Shown here piece by piece: positions 34,635 through 43,272 of a stretch of 62,017 nt of DNA. The position numbers were made by a program, and so were the translations under genes. Location of the stretch: assembly GCA_947254025.1 (NCBI GenBank), contig CAMYBS010000007.1, positions 1-62,017 on the forward strand, read 5' to 3'. The DNA comes from an uncultured Clostridia bacterium. Its GTDB lineage: Bacteria > Bacillota > Clostridia > Tissierellales > Peptoniphilaceae. The notes under the pieces are model-generated. The model did no database searches, was not told where the DNA came from, and worked only from the letters and a program-made list of their open reading frames with translations. Position 1 is the stretch's first letter. Every line of letters starts with the position of its first letter.

Positions 34635-35340
34635 AATCTAGTTCACTTACGCTCCTGTCGAAATATACTCTGTGATCTTTTATGGCAATCACTCTCTTCG
34701 CATACTCAAGTGATAAATCAAGGTCGTGCATACTTATGATGATGGTCTTATTGTAATCATTATTAAGCATTTTAAAAATGTCCATGATGGACCTTTTTGT
34801 CTCTATATCAAGGGACGATATAGGCTCGTCCGCGAGGATTAGGTCTGACTTTTGGAAAAGCGCCCTTGCTATGGCAACCCTTTGCTTTTGTCCGCCTGAG
34901 AGGTCTTTAGCAAGTGCATAAGTCTTCTCTTTAAGCCCAACCATGTCGATAGCTTTGAGTGCACTCTCATACTCCTCGTCTGTGTACTTTGACAGCATCG
35001 CCTCAAAGAACTTTTTCTCGCCAAGACGTGCTAATAAGACATTATCAAGGACAGAAATGTTTTCTATGATGCTCGTATCTTGAAAGATGAAGGCAATGTT
35101 TCTTCTAAGCTTTCTTAAATCTTTTGCGCCAAGACTATGGACATCTTCGCCCTTGTATATAATGCTACCTTTGCTAAGTGGATTAAGAGCGTTTATCGCC
35201 TTTAATAGTGTTGACTTACCCGCACCAGATGGACCTATAAGCGCGACAAAGTCGCCTCCCTCTACATCGAAGGAGACGTCCTTAATCGCGTCTATATTCT
35301 TTTCATACTGTACCGATATATCCTTTACTTCTAATATCAT
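34606..35340 (-). CDS. phnC: Phosphonate-type ABC transporter ATP-binding protein
   Basis: A 244-residue ATPase with Walker A GPSGAGKST near residue 36, signature LSGGQKQRVAIARAL, Walker B LILADEPISSLD and switch SMHDLDL. PhnC-type. The start shares ATGA with the stop of phnD. It powers the fused permease encoded next. Confidence 0.9.
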   Translation of the reverse strand: MILEVKDISVQYEKNIDAIKDVSFDVEGGDFVALIGPSGAGKSTLLKAINALNPLSKGSIIYKGEDVHSLGAKDLRKLRRNIAFIFQDTSIIENISVLDNVLLARLGEKKFFEAMLSKYTDEEYESALKAIDMVGLKEKTYALAKDLSGGQKQRVAIARALFQKSDLILADEPISSLDIETKRSIMDIFKMLNNDYNKTIIISMHDLDLSLEYAKRVIAIKDHRVYFDRSVSELDYDRVKDLFI

Positions 35341-36218
35341 TTATCTAAATCAACGTTCATAATCTTAGCAGTGTCGATAACGTTTTGGAAGTCATCGTTT
35401 GTTGCTTCAACAAAGCCTGTTAAGTTGAATATCTTTTCACAAGCTTCTTTACCTTCACCGCTTGATAAATCATTTTGGAAAACATCTTTTATCTTTTTCT
35501 TCATATCATCTGAAAGGTCCTTGCTAGCTGCAACGCATACGTATGGGATCTTGTCTGTATACTCTAAAACTTCTAATCCATCAAGACCCTCGAAGTCCTT
35601 CATAAGCTTCTTTTCTGCGCCTTCATATGTCGCGCACACATCAACGTCGCCGTTAAGTAGCATTTGTACCGCCTTGTCATGGCCGCCTGCAAACATATAT
35701 TCAATGTCCTTTTCTAGATCAAGACCGCCTTTAACTATCATAGCTCCTGGATAGATGTAGCCTGATGCACTCTCTGGATCTACGAAGGCAATCTTCTTAC
35801 CCTTAAGTGCTGCGTAGCCGTCCTTTTCATAAGCTTCTTTGATGCCAGAATCTTTTCTTACTAATAATTCACTTCTGTAGTAATTCTTGCCGTCCTTATT
35901 AAGTGCTGATAAAAGTACTTGTGCTCCACCATTTTTATTCGCTAGTACATAGGCAAATGGCGGTATGATTGCAAAATCAACTTTACCCGAACCAAGTGCT
36001 TCAACTACACCAACATAGTTTGTTGATGTAAACATTGATACCTTTGTTCCAAGCTTGTCTGTAAGTATTTTTGTCAATGGTTCCGTCATATCTTCAAGCT
36101 TGTCTTGATCAACAAGTGGCACGAAGCCTAGTTTAAGTTCGTCTTTTTCCTTTGGCTTACAAGCAACTAGTCCCATAAGCATAGATAAAATAAGTAAAGT
36201 TAAAATAATTTTTTTCAT
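35337..36218 (-). CDS. phnD: Phosphonate/phosphate-type substrate-binding lipoprotein
   Basis: A 293-residue lipoprotein: signal peptide to LVAC (C20 or so), then LKLGFVPLVDQDKLEDM near residue 28, the conserved SGKVDFAIIPPFAYVLA, FVDPESASGYIYPGAMIVKGG and FAGGHDKAVQMLLNGDVDVCATYEG. These are PhnD-family motifs (PF12974). It captures phosphonate, phosphite or a related anion outside the membrane. The specificity is unknown. It leads the three transporter genes and follows the HAD phosphatase by 9 bases. Confidence 0.9.
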   Translation of the reverse strand: MKKIILTLLILSMLMGLVACKPKEKDELKLGFVPLVDQDKLEDMTEPLTKILTDKLGTKVSMFTSTNYVGVVEALGSGKVDFAIIPPFAYVLANKNGGAQVLLSALNKDGKNYYRSELLVRKDSGIKEAYEKDGYAALKGKKIAFVDPESASGYIYPGAMIVKGGLDLEKDIEYMFAGGHDKAVQMLLNGDVDVCATYEGAEKKLMKDFEGLDGLEVLEYTDKIPYVCVAASKDLSDDMKKKIKDVFQNDLSSGEGKEACEKIFNLTGFVEATNDDFQNVIDTAKIMNVDLDK

Positions 36219-36227
36219 AATGTCCTC

Positions 36228-36866
36228 CTAAATTTCTGTAAAATCTCTAATAATGATGTCGCTATATTTAGAAATATGTGACAAGTAGTCCTCGTTATCA
36301 AGCACTCCAACCGTTATAAAGCCTGCCTTCTTCGCAGTCTTTAAGTTCTTGGGTAGGTCCTCGAAGACTAGTGTGTTTTGCGGCATAATATTGTATTTGG
36401 CAATGCACTTTAAATATATGATTGGTGACGATTTATCTGAACCGACTTCGGATAGAGTCACTATGTCATCAAAAAGTGTATCCATATCAAACTTTTTTAA
36501 TGTACTTGTGAAGATGTCCTTCTCATTAGCTGTGGCGATAGATGTCTTGACCCCTCTCGCCTTTAATTTCTTTAAATAATCAATGATGCCCTTCTTTGGT
36601 ACAACATCGTTTTCAAACTCTTCCTTTGCTAAGTCAGTCCACTCTCTAACGACTTCTTCTGGTGTCATATTGAGTGCGTAGCGCTCTATAGTATACTTCG
36701 CAGAGTCTACTAGAGTCTTGTGCAAGATATTATCAAAGTAGTCATCTGTTAAGAAGAGCGAGTGCCTTGCAAAAAATTTTAAGTCTACATTCTTCCAAAC
36801 GTCCATCGAGTCAAAGACAGTTCCATCTAGGTCAAATATTGCTGCCTCAAAGTCCTTAAGTCTCAT
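36228..36866 (-). CDS. HAD family hydrolase (beta-phosphoglucomutase-like)
   Basis: A 212-residue HAD protein. Motif I FDLDGTVFDS near residue 11, a helical cap (about 20-90), motif II SIATAN near residue 110, motif III lysine near SDKSSPIIY, and motif IV VFEDLPKNLKTAKKAGF near residue 170. It could be a sugar or nucleotide phosphatase or mutase. Its start lies 11 bases inside galU, so a role in sugar phosphate metabolism fits, but the substrate is not visible. Confidence 0.85.
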   Translation of the reverse strand: MRLKDFEAAIFDLDGTVFDSMDVWKNVDLKFFARHSLFLTDDYFDNILHKTLVDSAKYTIERYALNMTPEEVVREWTDLAKEEFENDVVPKKGIIDYLKKLKARGVKTSIATANEKDIFTSTLKKFDMDTLFDDIVTLSEVGSDKSSPIIYLKCIAKYNIMPQNTLVFEDLPKNLKTAKKAGFITVGVLDNEDYLSHISKYSDIIIRDFTEI

Positions 36867-37725
36867 CTTTCACTATATCCTTAATGTAGTTTAAAACATC
36901 TCCCTTTATATCGCTTCTAAGTGCAAAGTCAAGGTTCGCCTTTATGAAGCCAAGCTTGCTGCCAAGGTCGTACCTTTGTCCTTCGAAGGCATAAGCATAT
37001 ATATCGTCTTGTTTTAATAGCATGTCGATGGCGTCAGTTAATTGTATCTCGCCGTTCTTACCGGGTTTTGTCTTCTTAAGCAAGCTAAAGATATCGTTCT
37101 TCAAAATGTATCTACCAAGAACTGCTATATTCGACGGTGCCTTGTCAATGTCTGGCTTCTCAACTATGGACTTAACCTTGTATAGTCTCTCGTTTACTTT
37201 TTCGTCGTAAGCGATGATGCCATACTTCGAAGTGTCTTCTTTAGCAACGTAGCCAACTCCCAAGATGGATTTGCCCCTCTCGTCATATGCGTTCATCAGC
37301 TGCTTTAAGCAAGGCTCCTTTGAATAAACGATGTCGTCTCCTAAAAGCACTGCTACATCTTCCCCGCCGGCAAAGCTCTCTGCACATAGTATAGCATGTC
37401 CTAGTCCAAGCGGCTCCTTCTGCCTAATGTAGTATATGTTCACCATGTCTGAAATCTTCCTAATCTCCTTAAGCATCTCAATCTTACCAGACTCCTCAAG
37501 AGACTTCTCAAGTTCAATGTTTCTGTCGAAGTGATCCTCGATAGAATTTTTATTTCTTCCCGTTATAATCAGTATATCCGTGATGCCCGATTCGTAAGCT
37601 TCCTCAACTATGTATTGAAGCGTCGGTTTATCGAAGATTGGTATCATCTCCTTCGGCGATGCTTTAGTCTGAGGAAGCATCCTCGTTCCAAGCCCCGCCG
37701 CAGGTATTATTGCTTTTCTAATCAT
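36856..37725 (-). CDS. galU: UTP-glucose-1-phosphate uridylyltransferase
   Basis: A 289-residue nucleotidyltransferase. It begins with PAAGLGTRMLPQTKASPKEM, the UTP-binding loop, then has GLGHAILCAE, LLGDDIVY, IVEKP and GEIQLTDAI. It makes UDP-glucose for glycolipid, teichoic acid or polysaccharide synthesis. AGGAGG precedes the ATG. It lies between glmS and the HAD gene. Confidence 0.96.
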   Translation of the reverse strand: MIRKAIIPAAGLGTRMLPQTKASPKEMIPIFDKPTLQYIVEEAYESGITDILIITGRNKNSIEDHFDRNIELEKSLEESGKIEMLKEIRKISDMVNIYYIRQKEPLGLGHAILCAESFAGGEDVAVLLGDDIVYSKEPCLKQLMNAYDERGKSILGVGYVAKEDTSKYGIIAYDEKVNERLYKVKSIVEKPDIDKAPSNIAVLGRYILKNDIFSLLKKTKPGKNGEIQLTDAIDMLLKQDDIYAYAFEGQRYDLGSKLGFIKANLDFALRSDIKGDVLNYIKDIVKDET

Positions 37726-37733
37726 ATGTCCTC

Positions 37734-39518
37734 CTACTCTACTGTTACGCTCTTTGCAAGGTTTCTAGGTTTGTCAATGTCGCGGTCCAAAACCATCGCT
37801 GTATAATAACTCATAAGTTGCCCAAAAAGAACACTGTATATTGGCGTGAATATAGTAAAGGTTCTCTTTAGAGTAACTATGCTCTCGCCTTCAGCTTGAT
37901 TTGTCACAAGTATAGTCTCGGCGCCTCTCGCCATTAATTCTTCCATAGTAGTTCTTGTCTTTTCGAAAATTTGTCCTTCATTTGCAAAGGCTATGGCTGA
38001 TGAATTCTCGTCTATAAGCGCAATGCTGCCATGCTTTAACTCGCCTGCTTTAAAAGCTATTGAGTTGATGTAGCTAATCTCCTTAAGCTTTAGAGAAACT
38101 TCAAGAGCTGCTATATAGTCAAGATCACGACCAATGAAGAAAATCTTCTCCTTATCTTTAATCTTAGAAGCGACCCTCTTGGCAATAGGCTCAAGCCTTG
38201 TAATCTCTGAGTCCATCTCTTTAGATATTTTGATAAGCTCATCAATGATTTGGCTGTACATGCCGCAGTCATAACCAGCAAGGCCATCTCTAAAGTATAT
38301 GCCTAGTAAATATATACAAAGTATCTGCATCATAAAGGCCTTAGTCGATGCAACTGAGATCTCTGGTCCAGCAAAGATGTGCACCTTGTAGTCGGCGATT
38401 CTATCAAGTGATGAGTTAATTACATTCGTTATCGCTAGAACTGTTGCTCCGCTTGCCTTTGCCTCCTTCGCAAGGCCCATAACGTCAGCTGTCTCGCCTG
38501 ATTGGCTGATTGCTATAAGTAGAGTCTTCTTTCCTATGAAGTTGTATGAATACCTTAGCTCGCTTGCAGTCTCTGCTATAAGAGGTCTTTCTAAGAACCT
38601 TTCAAGGTAGTTCTTAGCAAGTAGACTCGCATGATATGCAGTACCGCAACCTGTTACGTAGATATTGTCAAAGTCATTTAGATTAAGTCCATCTAGCTCG
38701 TCGAAGTAGACCTTGCCGTCACGTATGTGTCTATCAAGTAGCTCCTTAAACTTCTTTGGCTCTTCGTGTATTTCTTTAAGCATAAAGTGCTCGTAGCCAT
38801 CTTTTTGAGTTTCTTCTATATTAATATTAGATTTTTGTGCTTCTCTGTGAACTTCTTTACCGCCATTGTATATCTTGATGCCATCAGAGTTTATAACGCC
38901 CATATCGCCATCTTCAAAGTAGATGATCTCATCACTTAGCTCGATTGCAGCAGAGATGTCGCTTGCAAATAGGTATTCGTCATTCTTAACACTCACTAGT
39001 AAAGGGCAGCCATTCTTTGCAAAGTATAGATTCTTTGTCTTCTTATCTAAAACGAGTATGGCATAGCTGCCTTTAACAGCTTCAAGCGTCTCAATAAAGC
39101 TAGCAAGGTCATGATTCTTCATATTTCTTGCGATATACTCGATAAGAACTTCTGTATCGGTCTCTCCCTTTGGAGTGAAATCTGGCATTAAATTCTTTAG
39201 CTCAAGATAGTTCTCTATAACACCATTATGAACTATGGCATACGTTTCACTTGTATCTATATGAGGGTGAGCATTCGTTTCACTCACTGCTCCATGCGTT
39301 GCCCATCTCGTATGAGCGATGGCTATGTCAGAAGCTTCCTTAGGACACGCCTTGTCGAGCTCCTTTATCCTGCCAACTCTCTTATACACCTTAAGAAACC
39401 CATCTTTAATGAATGCCACGCCTGACGAGTCGTAGCCTCTGTACTCAAGACTGTATAAACCGCTTATCGCATGCTTGATAGCATCCTTCTTGCCATAGTA
39501 TCCAACTATACCACACAT
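37734..39518 (-). CDS. glmS: Glutamine-fructose-6-phosphate aminotransferase (isomerising)
   Basis: A 594-residue protein. After Met comes the nucleophile C2 in CGIVGYYG. The glutaminase domain (to about 235) has AHTRWATHG and HNGVIENY. Two SIS domains follow with GCGTAYHASLLAKN, AISQSGETADV, FAGPEISVASTKAF, and the C-terminal DRDIDKPRNLAKSVTVE. It makes glucosamine-6-P, the first step to UDP-GlcNAc. The upstream region has no glmS ribozyme core but has a short perfect hairpin. It heads a putative operon with galU, the HAD gene and phnDCE. Confidence 0.97.
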   Translation of the reverse strand: MCGIVGYYGKKDAIKHAISGLYSLEYRGYDSSGVAFIKDGFLKVYKRVGRIKELDKACPKEASDIAIAHTRWATHGAVSETNAHPHIDTSETYAIVHNGVIENYLELKNLMPDFTPKGETDTEVLIEYIARNMKNHDLASFIETLEAVKGSYAILVLDKKTKNLYFAKNGCPLLVSVKNDEYLFASDISAAIELSDEIIYFEDGDMGVINSDGIKIYNGGKEVHREAQKSNINIEETQKDGYEHFMLKEIHEEPKKFKELLDRHIRDGKVYFDELDGLNLNDFDNIYVTGCGTAYHASLLAKNYLERFLERPLIAETASELRYSYNFIGKKTLLIAISQSGETADVMGLAKEAKASGATVLAITNVINSSLDRIADYKVHIFAGPEISVASTKAFMMQILCIYLLGIYFRDGLAGYDCGMYSQIIDELIKISKEMDSEITRLEPIAKRVASKIKDKEKIFFIGRDLDYIAALEVSLKLKEISYINSIAFKAGELKHGSIALIDENSSAIAFANEGQIFEKTRTTMEELMARGAETILVTNQAEGESIVTLKRTFTIFTPIYSVLFGQLMSYYTAMVLDRDIDKPRNLAKSVTVE

Positions 39519-39566
39519 ATTATCTTCCTTTCAATACTCTTTATATCATAAACAAATTATATCTGA

Positions 39567-39585
39567 TGCGTAAGAAACTTACGCA
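39567..39585 (-). promoter_or_regulatory. Hairpin in the glmS leader
   Basis: TGCGTAAG-TTT-CTTACGCA on the minus strand is a perfect 8-base stem, about 50 bases before the glmS ATG. It has no T tract. It could be an operator or an RNA element. Confidence 0.5.
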
Positions 39586-39647
39586 AAACATCTATACTAA
39601 TTATAACATATATTTAATAGCTTTGTAGTAAATTTTTTATAAAAGAA

Positions 39648-39671
39648 AAGTGGTGAGCTTAGTCACCACTT
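39648..39671 (-). terminator. Terminator of the metNIQ operon
   Basis: A perfect 9-base stem, AAGTGGTGA and TCACCACTT, followed on the minus strand by TTCTTTTAT. Confidence 0.8.
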
Positions 39672-39683
39672 CTTACTTATATA

Positions 39684-40541
39684 TTAAAATGCTGGATATA
39701 TCTCTCCGTTATACTTCTCTTCGATAAACTTCTTGCAAGCGTCTGATTGGAAAACTTTAATTAGCTTTTTAAACTTATCTTTTGTTTCGTCCCCCTTTCT
39801 TACTGCGATAATGTTTGCGTATGGACTGTCCTTATCTTCAAGAGCGATAGCATCCTTTGATGGATTAAGTCCTGCTCCAAGAGCGAAGTTTGTATTGATA
39901 GCTGCAAGTGCTGCATCCTTATAAACATTTGGAATGTTTGCTGCTTCAACTGGAGTAAACTTTAAGTTCTTTATGTTTTGATCAATGTCCTTCTCAGTTA
40001 AGTCTTCTTTAGTATCGTCTTTAAGTGTGATTAGACCATTCTTCTCAAGAAGTAATAGAGCTCTGCGTCCGTTTGATGGGTCGCTTGGAATTAAAACTTC
40101 GTCTCCTTCTTTTAACTCGTCTAGTGATTTGATCTTGTCTGAGTATAAGCCCATTGGTTCGATGTGTACTGAGCCAAGGTTCTCTAAGTTAAGTCCTCTT
40201 TCTCTAGCAAAGTTTACTAGGTATGGAATGTGTTGGAAGAAGTTTGCGTCAATATCGCCTTGATCAAGAGCTAGGTTTGGTTGAACATAGTCATCAAATA
40301 CCTTTACTTCAACATCAAGGCCTTCTTTTGCGAATTCATCTTTAAGTGCTTCAGTGATTTCTGCGTGAGGTACTGGTGATACACCTATGATGATCTTGTT
40401 GTCTTCATCTGCCTTTGTTTCTGTCTTTGTTTCAGAGCCTGTCTCTGCCTTATCTTTATTTGTGTTTCCTGTAGAGTTCTTGCAAGCTACAAGTGTTGTT
40501 AATAATGTTAATGCTAATAGTAATGTAAATATTTTTTTCAT
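39684..40541 (-). CDS. metQ: Methionine ABC transporter substrate-binding lipoprotein
   Basis: A 285-residue NlpA/MetQ lipoprotein: signal peptide to TLVAC (C20), an acidic/lysine linker, then IIIGVSPVPHAEI, VFDDYVQPNLALDQGDIDANFFQHIPYL and IPSDPSNGRRALLLLEKNGLI. It binds methionine outside the membrane. It is third in metN-metI-metQ under a SAM-I riboswitch, which supports methionine rather than other NlpA ligands. Confidence 0.95.
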   Translation of the reverse strand: MKKIFTLLLALTLLTTLVACKNSTGNTNKDKAETGSETKTETKADEDNKIIIGVSPVPHAEITEALKDEFAKEGLDVEVKVFDDYVQPNLALDQGDIDANFFQHIPYLVNFARERGLNLENLGSVHIEPMGLYSDKIKSLDELKEGDEVLIPSDPSNGRRALLLLEKNGLITLKDDTKEDLTEKDIDQNIKNLKFTPVEAANIPNVYKDAALAAINTNFALGAGLNPSKDAIALEDKDSPYANIIAVRKGDETKDKFKKLIKVFQSDACKKFIEEKYNGEIYPAF

Positions 40542-40566
40542 TTTATTCTCTCCTTAAATTTATTTT

Positions 40567-41220
40567 TTATTTTTTGTTTACTTTTTTATAAATTGTGTTT
40601 CCTGTGAATTGTACAATTTGTACTATGACAACTATAAGTGCGACCGATATCCAAAGTATGTCAAGTTGATTTCTTTGGTAGCCGTATCTGATGGCGATGT
40701 CGCCAAGACCGCCTCCACCAAGTGCTCCAGCCATTGCTGAGTAACCAACTAAGTTAATGATGGTTGTAGTTACACCAAGTATAGCTGCTGGTACAGTCTC
40801 TTTTAATAATACCTTGACTATCTCAAAGTTACTTGCGCCCATTGATTTAGCTGCTTCGATAACACCGCTATCTACTTCTAAGAAGTAGCCTTCATATAGT
40901 CTTGCGATGAATGGTGCTGCAGCGAATGTTAGTGGTACAAGCGCCGCTTCAGTACCTATCGCCTTACCAATGATAATTCTTGATAGTGGCGCTAAGACTA
41001 TGATTAGTATAATGGCTGGCATACTTCTAAAAATATTGATTAAGCCATTGGTTATAGTGTATATAAATTTATTCTCTCTAAGTCCCTTAGGTCTAGTTAT
41101 AAAACTTAGTATGCCCCAAGGTAGCCCTATAATCAAAGCGATGAGTGCTGGAACTAAAATCATGATTATAGTTTCAGGAAGTGCAGGTAAAACTATGTCC
41201 ATTATCTCCTTGAATCTCAT
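40567..41220 (-). CDS. metI: Methionine ABC transporter permease
   Basis: A 217-residue permease with five helices and the EAA loop EAAKSMGASNFEIVKVLLKETVPAAILG, then GYSAMAGALGGGGLGDIAIRYGYQR, which is diagnostic of MetI. It overlaps metN by ATGA. Confidence 0.96.
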   Translation of the reverse strand: MRFKEIMDIVLPALPETIIMILVPALIALIIGLPWGILSFITRPKGLRENKFIYTITNGLINIFRSMPAIILIIVLAPLSRIIIGKAIGTEAALVPLTFAAAPFIARLYEGYFLEVDSGVIEAAKSMGASNFEIVKVLLKETVPAAILGVTTTIINLVGYSAMAGALGGGGLGDIAIRYGYQRNQLDILWISVALIVVIVQIVQFTGNTIYKKVNKK

Positions 41221-42215
41221 GCTATCACCTCCGATACCTCTGCACAGTTATCTTTAAGATACTTAATAAGCTTTGCTTTCTCATCTTCTGAGCCGCGAAG
41301 CTCGATAACCATGTAGCCAAGCTCTTCGTCTAAGACGTTACTGATGTTACCGTCTATGATGTTTATGTCAACGTCAAATGTCTTCATCGCGTTACTTAAT
41401 ACAGGAGTCTTAACTGTGTCCTTCGAGTAAGAAAGTCTGATTAGAGTTCCACTGAAAGCACTGTAGTCAAGCTCTATATCAGGAGCCGCCTTCTTAATAA
41501 AGCTTTGTGCAAGCTTTGTCTTCGGATTTTTGAAAAGCTCAGTAGTAGTATTTTCTTCTATAATTCTTCCATTTTCCATAAGAGCAATTTTGTTCGAAGC
41601 ATCCTTTGCCGCTTCCATCTGATGCGTTATCATGATGGTAGTCGTGTCAAAGTCGTCTCTTGCTCTTTTATATAAATCTATGACCATCCTAGTACTTTCT
41701 GGGTCAAGTGCACTTGTCGCTTCGTCTGAAAGTATGATCTCAGGCTTAGATACAAGGGCTCTTGCTATGGCAACTCTTTGTCTTTGTCCGCCAGATAATT
41801 CGCTTGGATATGCCTTCTCTTTATTAAGTAGGCCAACATAATCAAGAAATTTTCTCGCCTCAGCCTTTTTGTCACCCTTAAAACCATTTAAGCTTAATGG
41901 AAATAACACATTATCTAGAACTGTGTATTGACTGAAAAGGTTGAAAGTTTGAAAGATGAAAGCGATTCTCTTTCTTAAAGCTAAGAGCTCTTTTTGCTTT
42001 AAATTAAAGATGTTCACTCCGTCTATGATTACTTCTCCTCCGTCAGCTTCCTCAAGTCTGTTGAGTAGTCTAACAAGAGTCGACTTGCCTGCACCAGATA
42101 AACCTATGATGGCTAAGATGTCTTTCTTTTCTGCTTTGAAACTTACATTGTCAACAGCATTAAATTCTTTGCCATCTACCTTGTAAGTTTTAATTAAATT
42201 TTTTGCTTCTATCAT
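41217..42215 (-). CDS. metN: Methionine ABC transporter ATP-binding protein
   Basis: The start at 42215 has GGAGGAG upstream; the longer frame runs into the riboswitch. The 332-residue protein has Walker A GLSGAGKST near residue 38, signature LSGGQRQRVAIARAL, Walker B IILSDEATSALD and switch ITHQMEA. A C-terminal NIL domain (about 265-330, RLSYSKDTVKTPVLS) is the MetN substrate-feedback domain that closes the transporter at high methionine. Confidence 0.96.
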   Translation of the reverse strand: MIEAKNLIKTYKVDGKEFNAVDNVSFKAEKKDILAIIGLSGAGKSTLVRLLNRLEEADGGEVIIDGVNIFNLKQKELLALRKRIAFIFQTFNLFSQYTVLDNVLFPLSLNGFKGDKKAEARKFLDYVGLLNKEKAYPSELSGGQRQRVAIARALVSKPEIILSDEATSALDPESTRMVIDLYKRARDDFDTTTIMITHQMEAAKDASNKIALMENGRIIEENTTTELFKNPKTKLAQSFIKKAAPDIELDYSAFSGTLIRLSYSKDTVKTPVLSNAMKTFDVDINIIDGNISNVLDEELGYMVIELRGSEDEKAKLIKYLKDNCAEVSEVIA

Positions 42216-42243
42216 AAGCTCCTCCTTCCTTGGATAAATCCAA

Positions 42244-42274
42244 TAAAAAAACTCTTTACCAAAAGATAAAGAGT
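42244..42274 (-). terminator. Expression-platform terminator of the SAM riboswitch
   Basis: ACTCTTTA and TAAAGAGT arms around a CTTTTGG-like loop, then TTTTTT on the minus strand. It lies between the aptamer and metN, so SAM binding should favour it and stop metNIQ transcription. Confidence 0.85.
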
Positions 42275-42284
42275 AAAGTGTATC

Positions 42285-42376
42285 GTCATCTCTCGGTAAT
42301 ACCGCTGGAATTGGCACCTTGATTAAACAGGTTGCCGGGCTTCATAGGGCCAGTCCCTCCGCCTCTCTGGATGAAT
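42285..42376 (-). ncRNA. SAM-I (S-box) riboswitch aptamer
   Basis: The minus strand holds the S-box core in order: AGAGAGGCGGAGGGACTGG, CCCTATGAAGCCCGGCAACC, AAGGTGCCAATTCCAGCGG and GAGAGATGA, with P1 closed by CATC and GATG. It senses S-adenosylmethionine. The ends are approximate. Confidence 0.95.
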
Positions 42377-42390
42377 TATATTGTGTTTAG

Positions 42391-42396
42391 ATTATA
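42391..42396 (-). promoter_or_regulatory. -10 element of the metNIQ transcript
   Basis: TATAAT on the minus strand about 15 bases before the aptamer. The -35 position (42414-42419, CATATT) is poor and is overlapped by a CRP/FNR-like box. Confidence 0.6.
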
Positions 42397-42417
42397 CATG
42401 TCATTTTATATTAAATA

Positions 42418-42433
42418 TGTGATTTGAATCACA
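42418..42433. promoter_or_regulatory. CRP/FNR-like palindrome upstream of metN
   Basis: TGTGA-TTTGAA-TCACA is a perfect palindrome in the half-sites and matches the CRP/FNR-family consensus. Its centre is about 41.5 bases before the expected transcript start, the class II activator position. Confidence 0.6.
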
Positions 42434-42490
42434 AATATAGATTTTTTTATAAAAAGTGTATCTTTTTATAAAATTTCTTTATAGATATAG

Positions 42491-42519
42491 AAAAAGCGAG
42501 ACAATGTAATGCCCCGCTT
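42491..42519 (-). terminator. Terminator after the orphan lipoprotein
   Basis: AAGCG and CGCTT arms, extended by G-U pairs, followed on the minus strand by TTTTTC. Confidence 0.65.
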
Positions 42520-42527
42520 AATTTTAA

Positions 42528-43184
42528 TTAATCTACTATGTTTATGGTGATGCTGCCACTCTTATAATCACATAGCTTAGCAAGTTCATCACTAAGTACT
42601 ATGCTAATTGTGTCGCCAACTTTTAAGTCTTTAAATGTAATTAACACCTTTTCTACATAATGATATCTAAGAAACATTATATTATATATAGCCTTTGTTT
42701 TTATTTCAAAAAGATTTTCAGAATCAAGATATGGAAGCCTCCTCTTGAATGTAAGCGAATAGTCTCTTACTAGTTCTGGGTCAACGGTATCATATGATAA
42801 ATTAACACTGAAAGTATTATTTTCAAGTTCATTAATAGATAGCACCTCTTCTTCACTGAGTGGAACATCATTCATCGAAAATACTGGATTAATTGTAGCG
42901 GCCACTATTTTATTTTTTAAATCATCATCAGCTTTTTCGTTCATATTACTAAGTATACCTTTATAAAAATCAAGCATTTTTTTATTCGTATATGCTTTAA
43001 TGTCTAAATCTATAATCTTTTTATTAAGCTTTTTATTTTCTTCTTCTAATTCACTTATTCTTGACTCTTCAGTCATTTCATTCTTAGTTTCAATATCATT
43101 TTTGCTTTCTTTCTTTGTATTTGTGCAAGCAAAACTCATTAGTAAACAAAGCACTAAGAGAAATAAAGCTATCTTCTTATTCAT
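42528..43184 (-). CDS. Unrecognised lipoprotein with coiled coil
   Basis: A 218-residue protein. The signal peptide ends near MSFAC (C20), a near-lipobox. Residues about 40-65 have heptad-like SELEEENKKLNKKI, which suggests a short coiled coil. The rest is a mixed alpha/beta domain with no motif I recognise. It lies between metN and the ABC exporter but is separated from both by terminators. It should be surface-anchored; the function is unknown. Confidence 0.75.
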   Translation of the reverse strand: MNKKIALFLLVLCLLMSFACTNTKKESKNDIETKNEMTEESRISELEEENKKLNKKIIDLDIKAYTNKKMLDFYKGILSNMNEKADDDLKNKIVAATINPVFSMNDVPLSEEEVLSINELENNTFSVNLSYDTVDPELVRDYSLTFKRRLPYLDSENLFEIKTKAIYNIMFLRYHYVEKVLITFKDLKVGDTISIVLSDELAKLCDYKSGSITINIVD

Positions 43185-43225
43185 ACTACCATCTCCCTAT
43201 AAGTATTATATCACAAATACAATTT

Positions 43226-43272
43226 TTTACAAAAAAACTACGCTCATATACACAAGCGTAGTTAATCTTTAT
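43226..43272. repeat. 47-bp direct repeat, copy 1 (terminator)
   Basis: Identical over 47 bases to 44918-44964. It holds a terminator stem, AACTACGC and GCGTAGTT (43236-43263), and reaches into the stop codon of the ABC gene at 43269. Confidence 0.9.
43236..43263 (-). terminator. Terminator of the ABC exporter gene
   Basis: AACTACGC and GCGTAGTT arms, followed on the minus strand by a run of six T or more. Confidence 0.85.

Noticed and set aside
39519..39683. glmS ribozyme before glmS
   Set aside because: None of the conserved ribozyme core is visible; only a short hairpin and a terminator of the upstream operon.
42244..42376. T-box leader before metN
   Set aside because: There is no T-box motif, and the S-box core is complete, so it is a SAM-I riboswitch.
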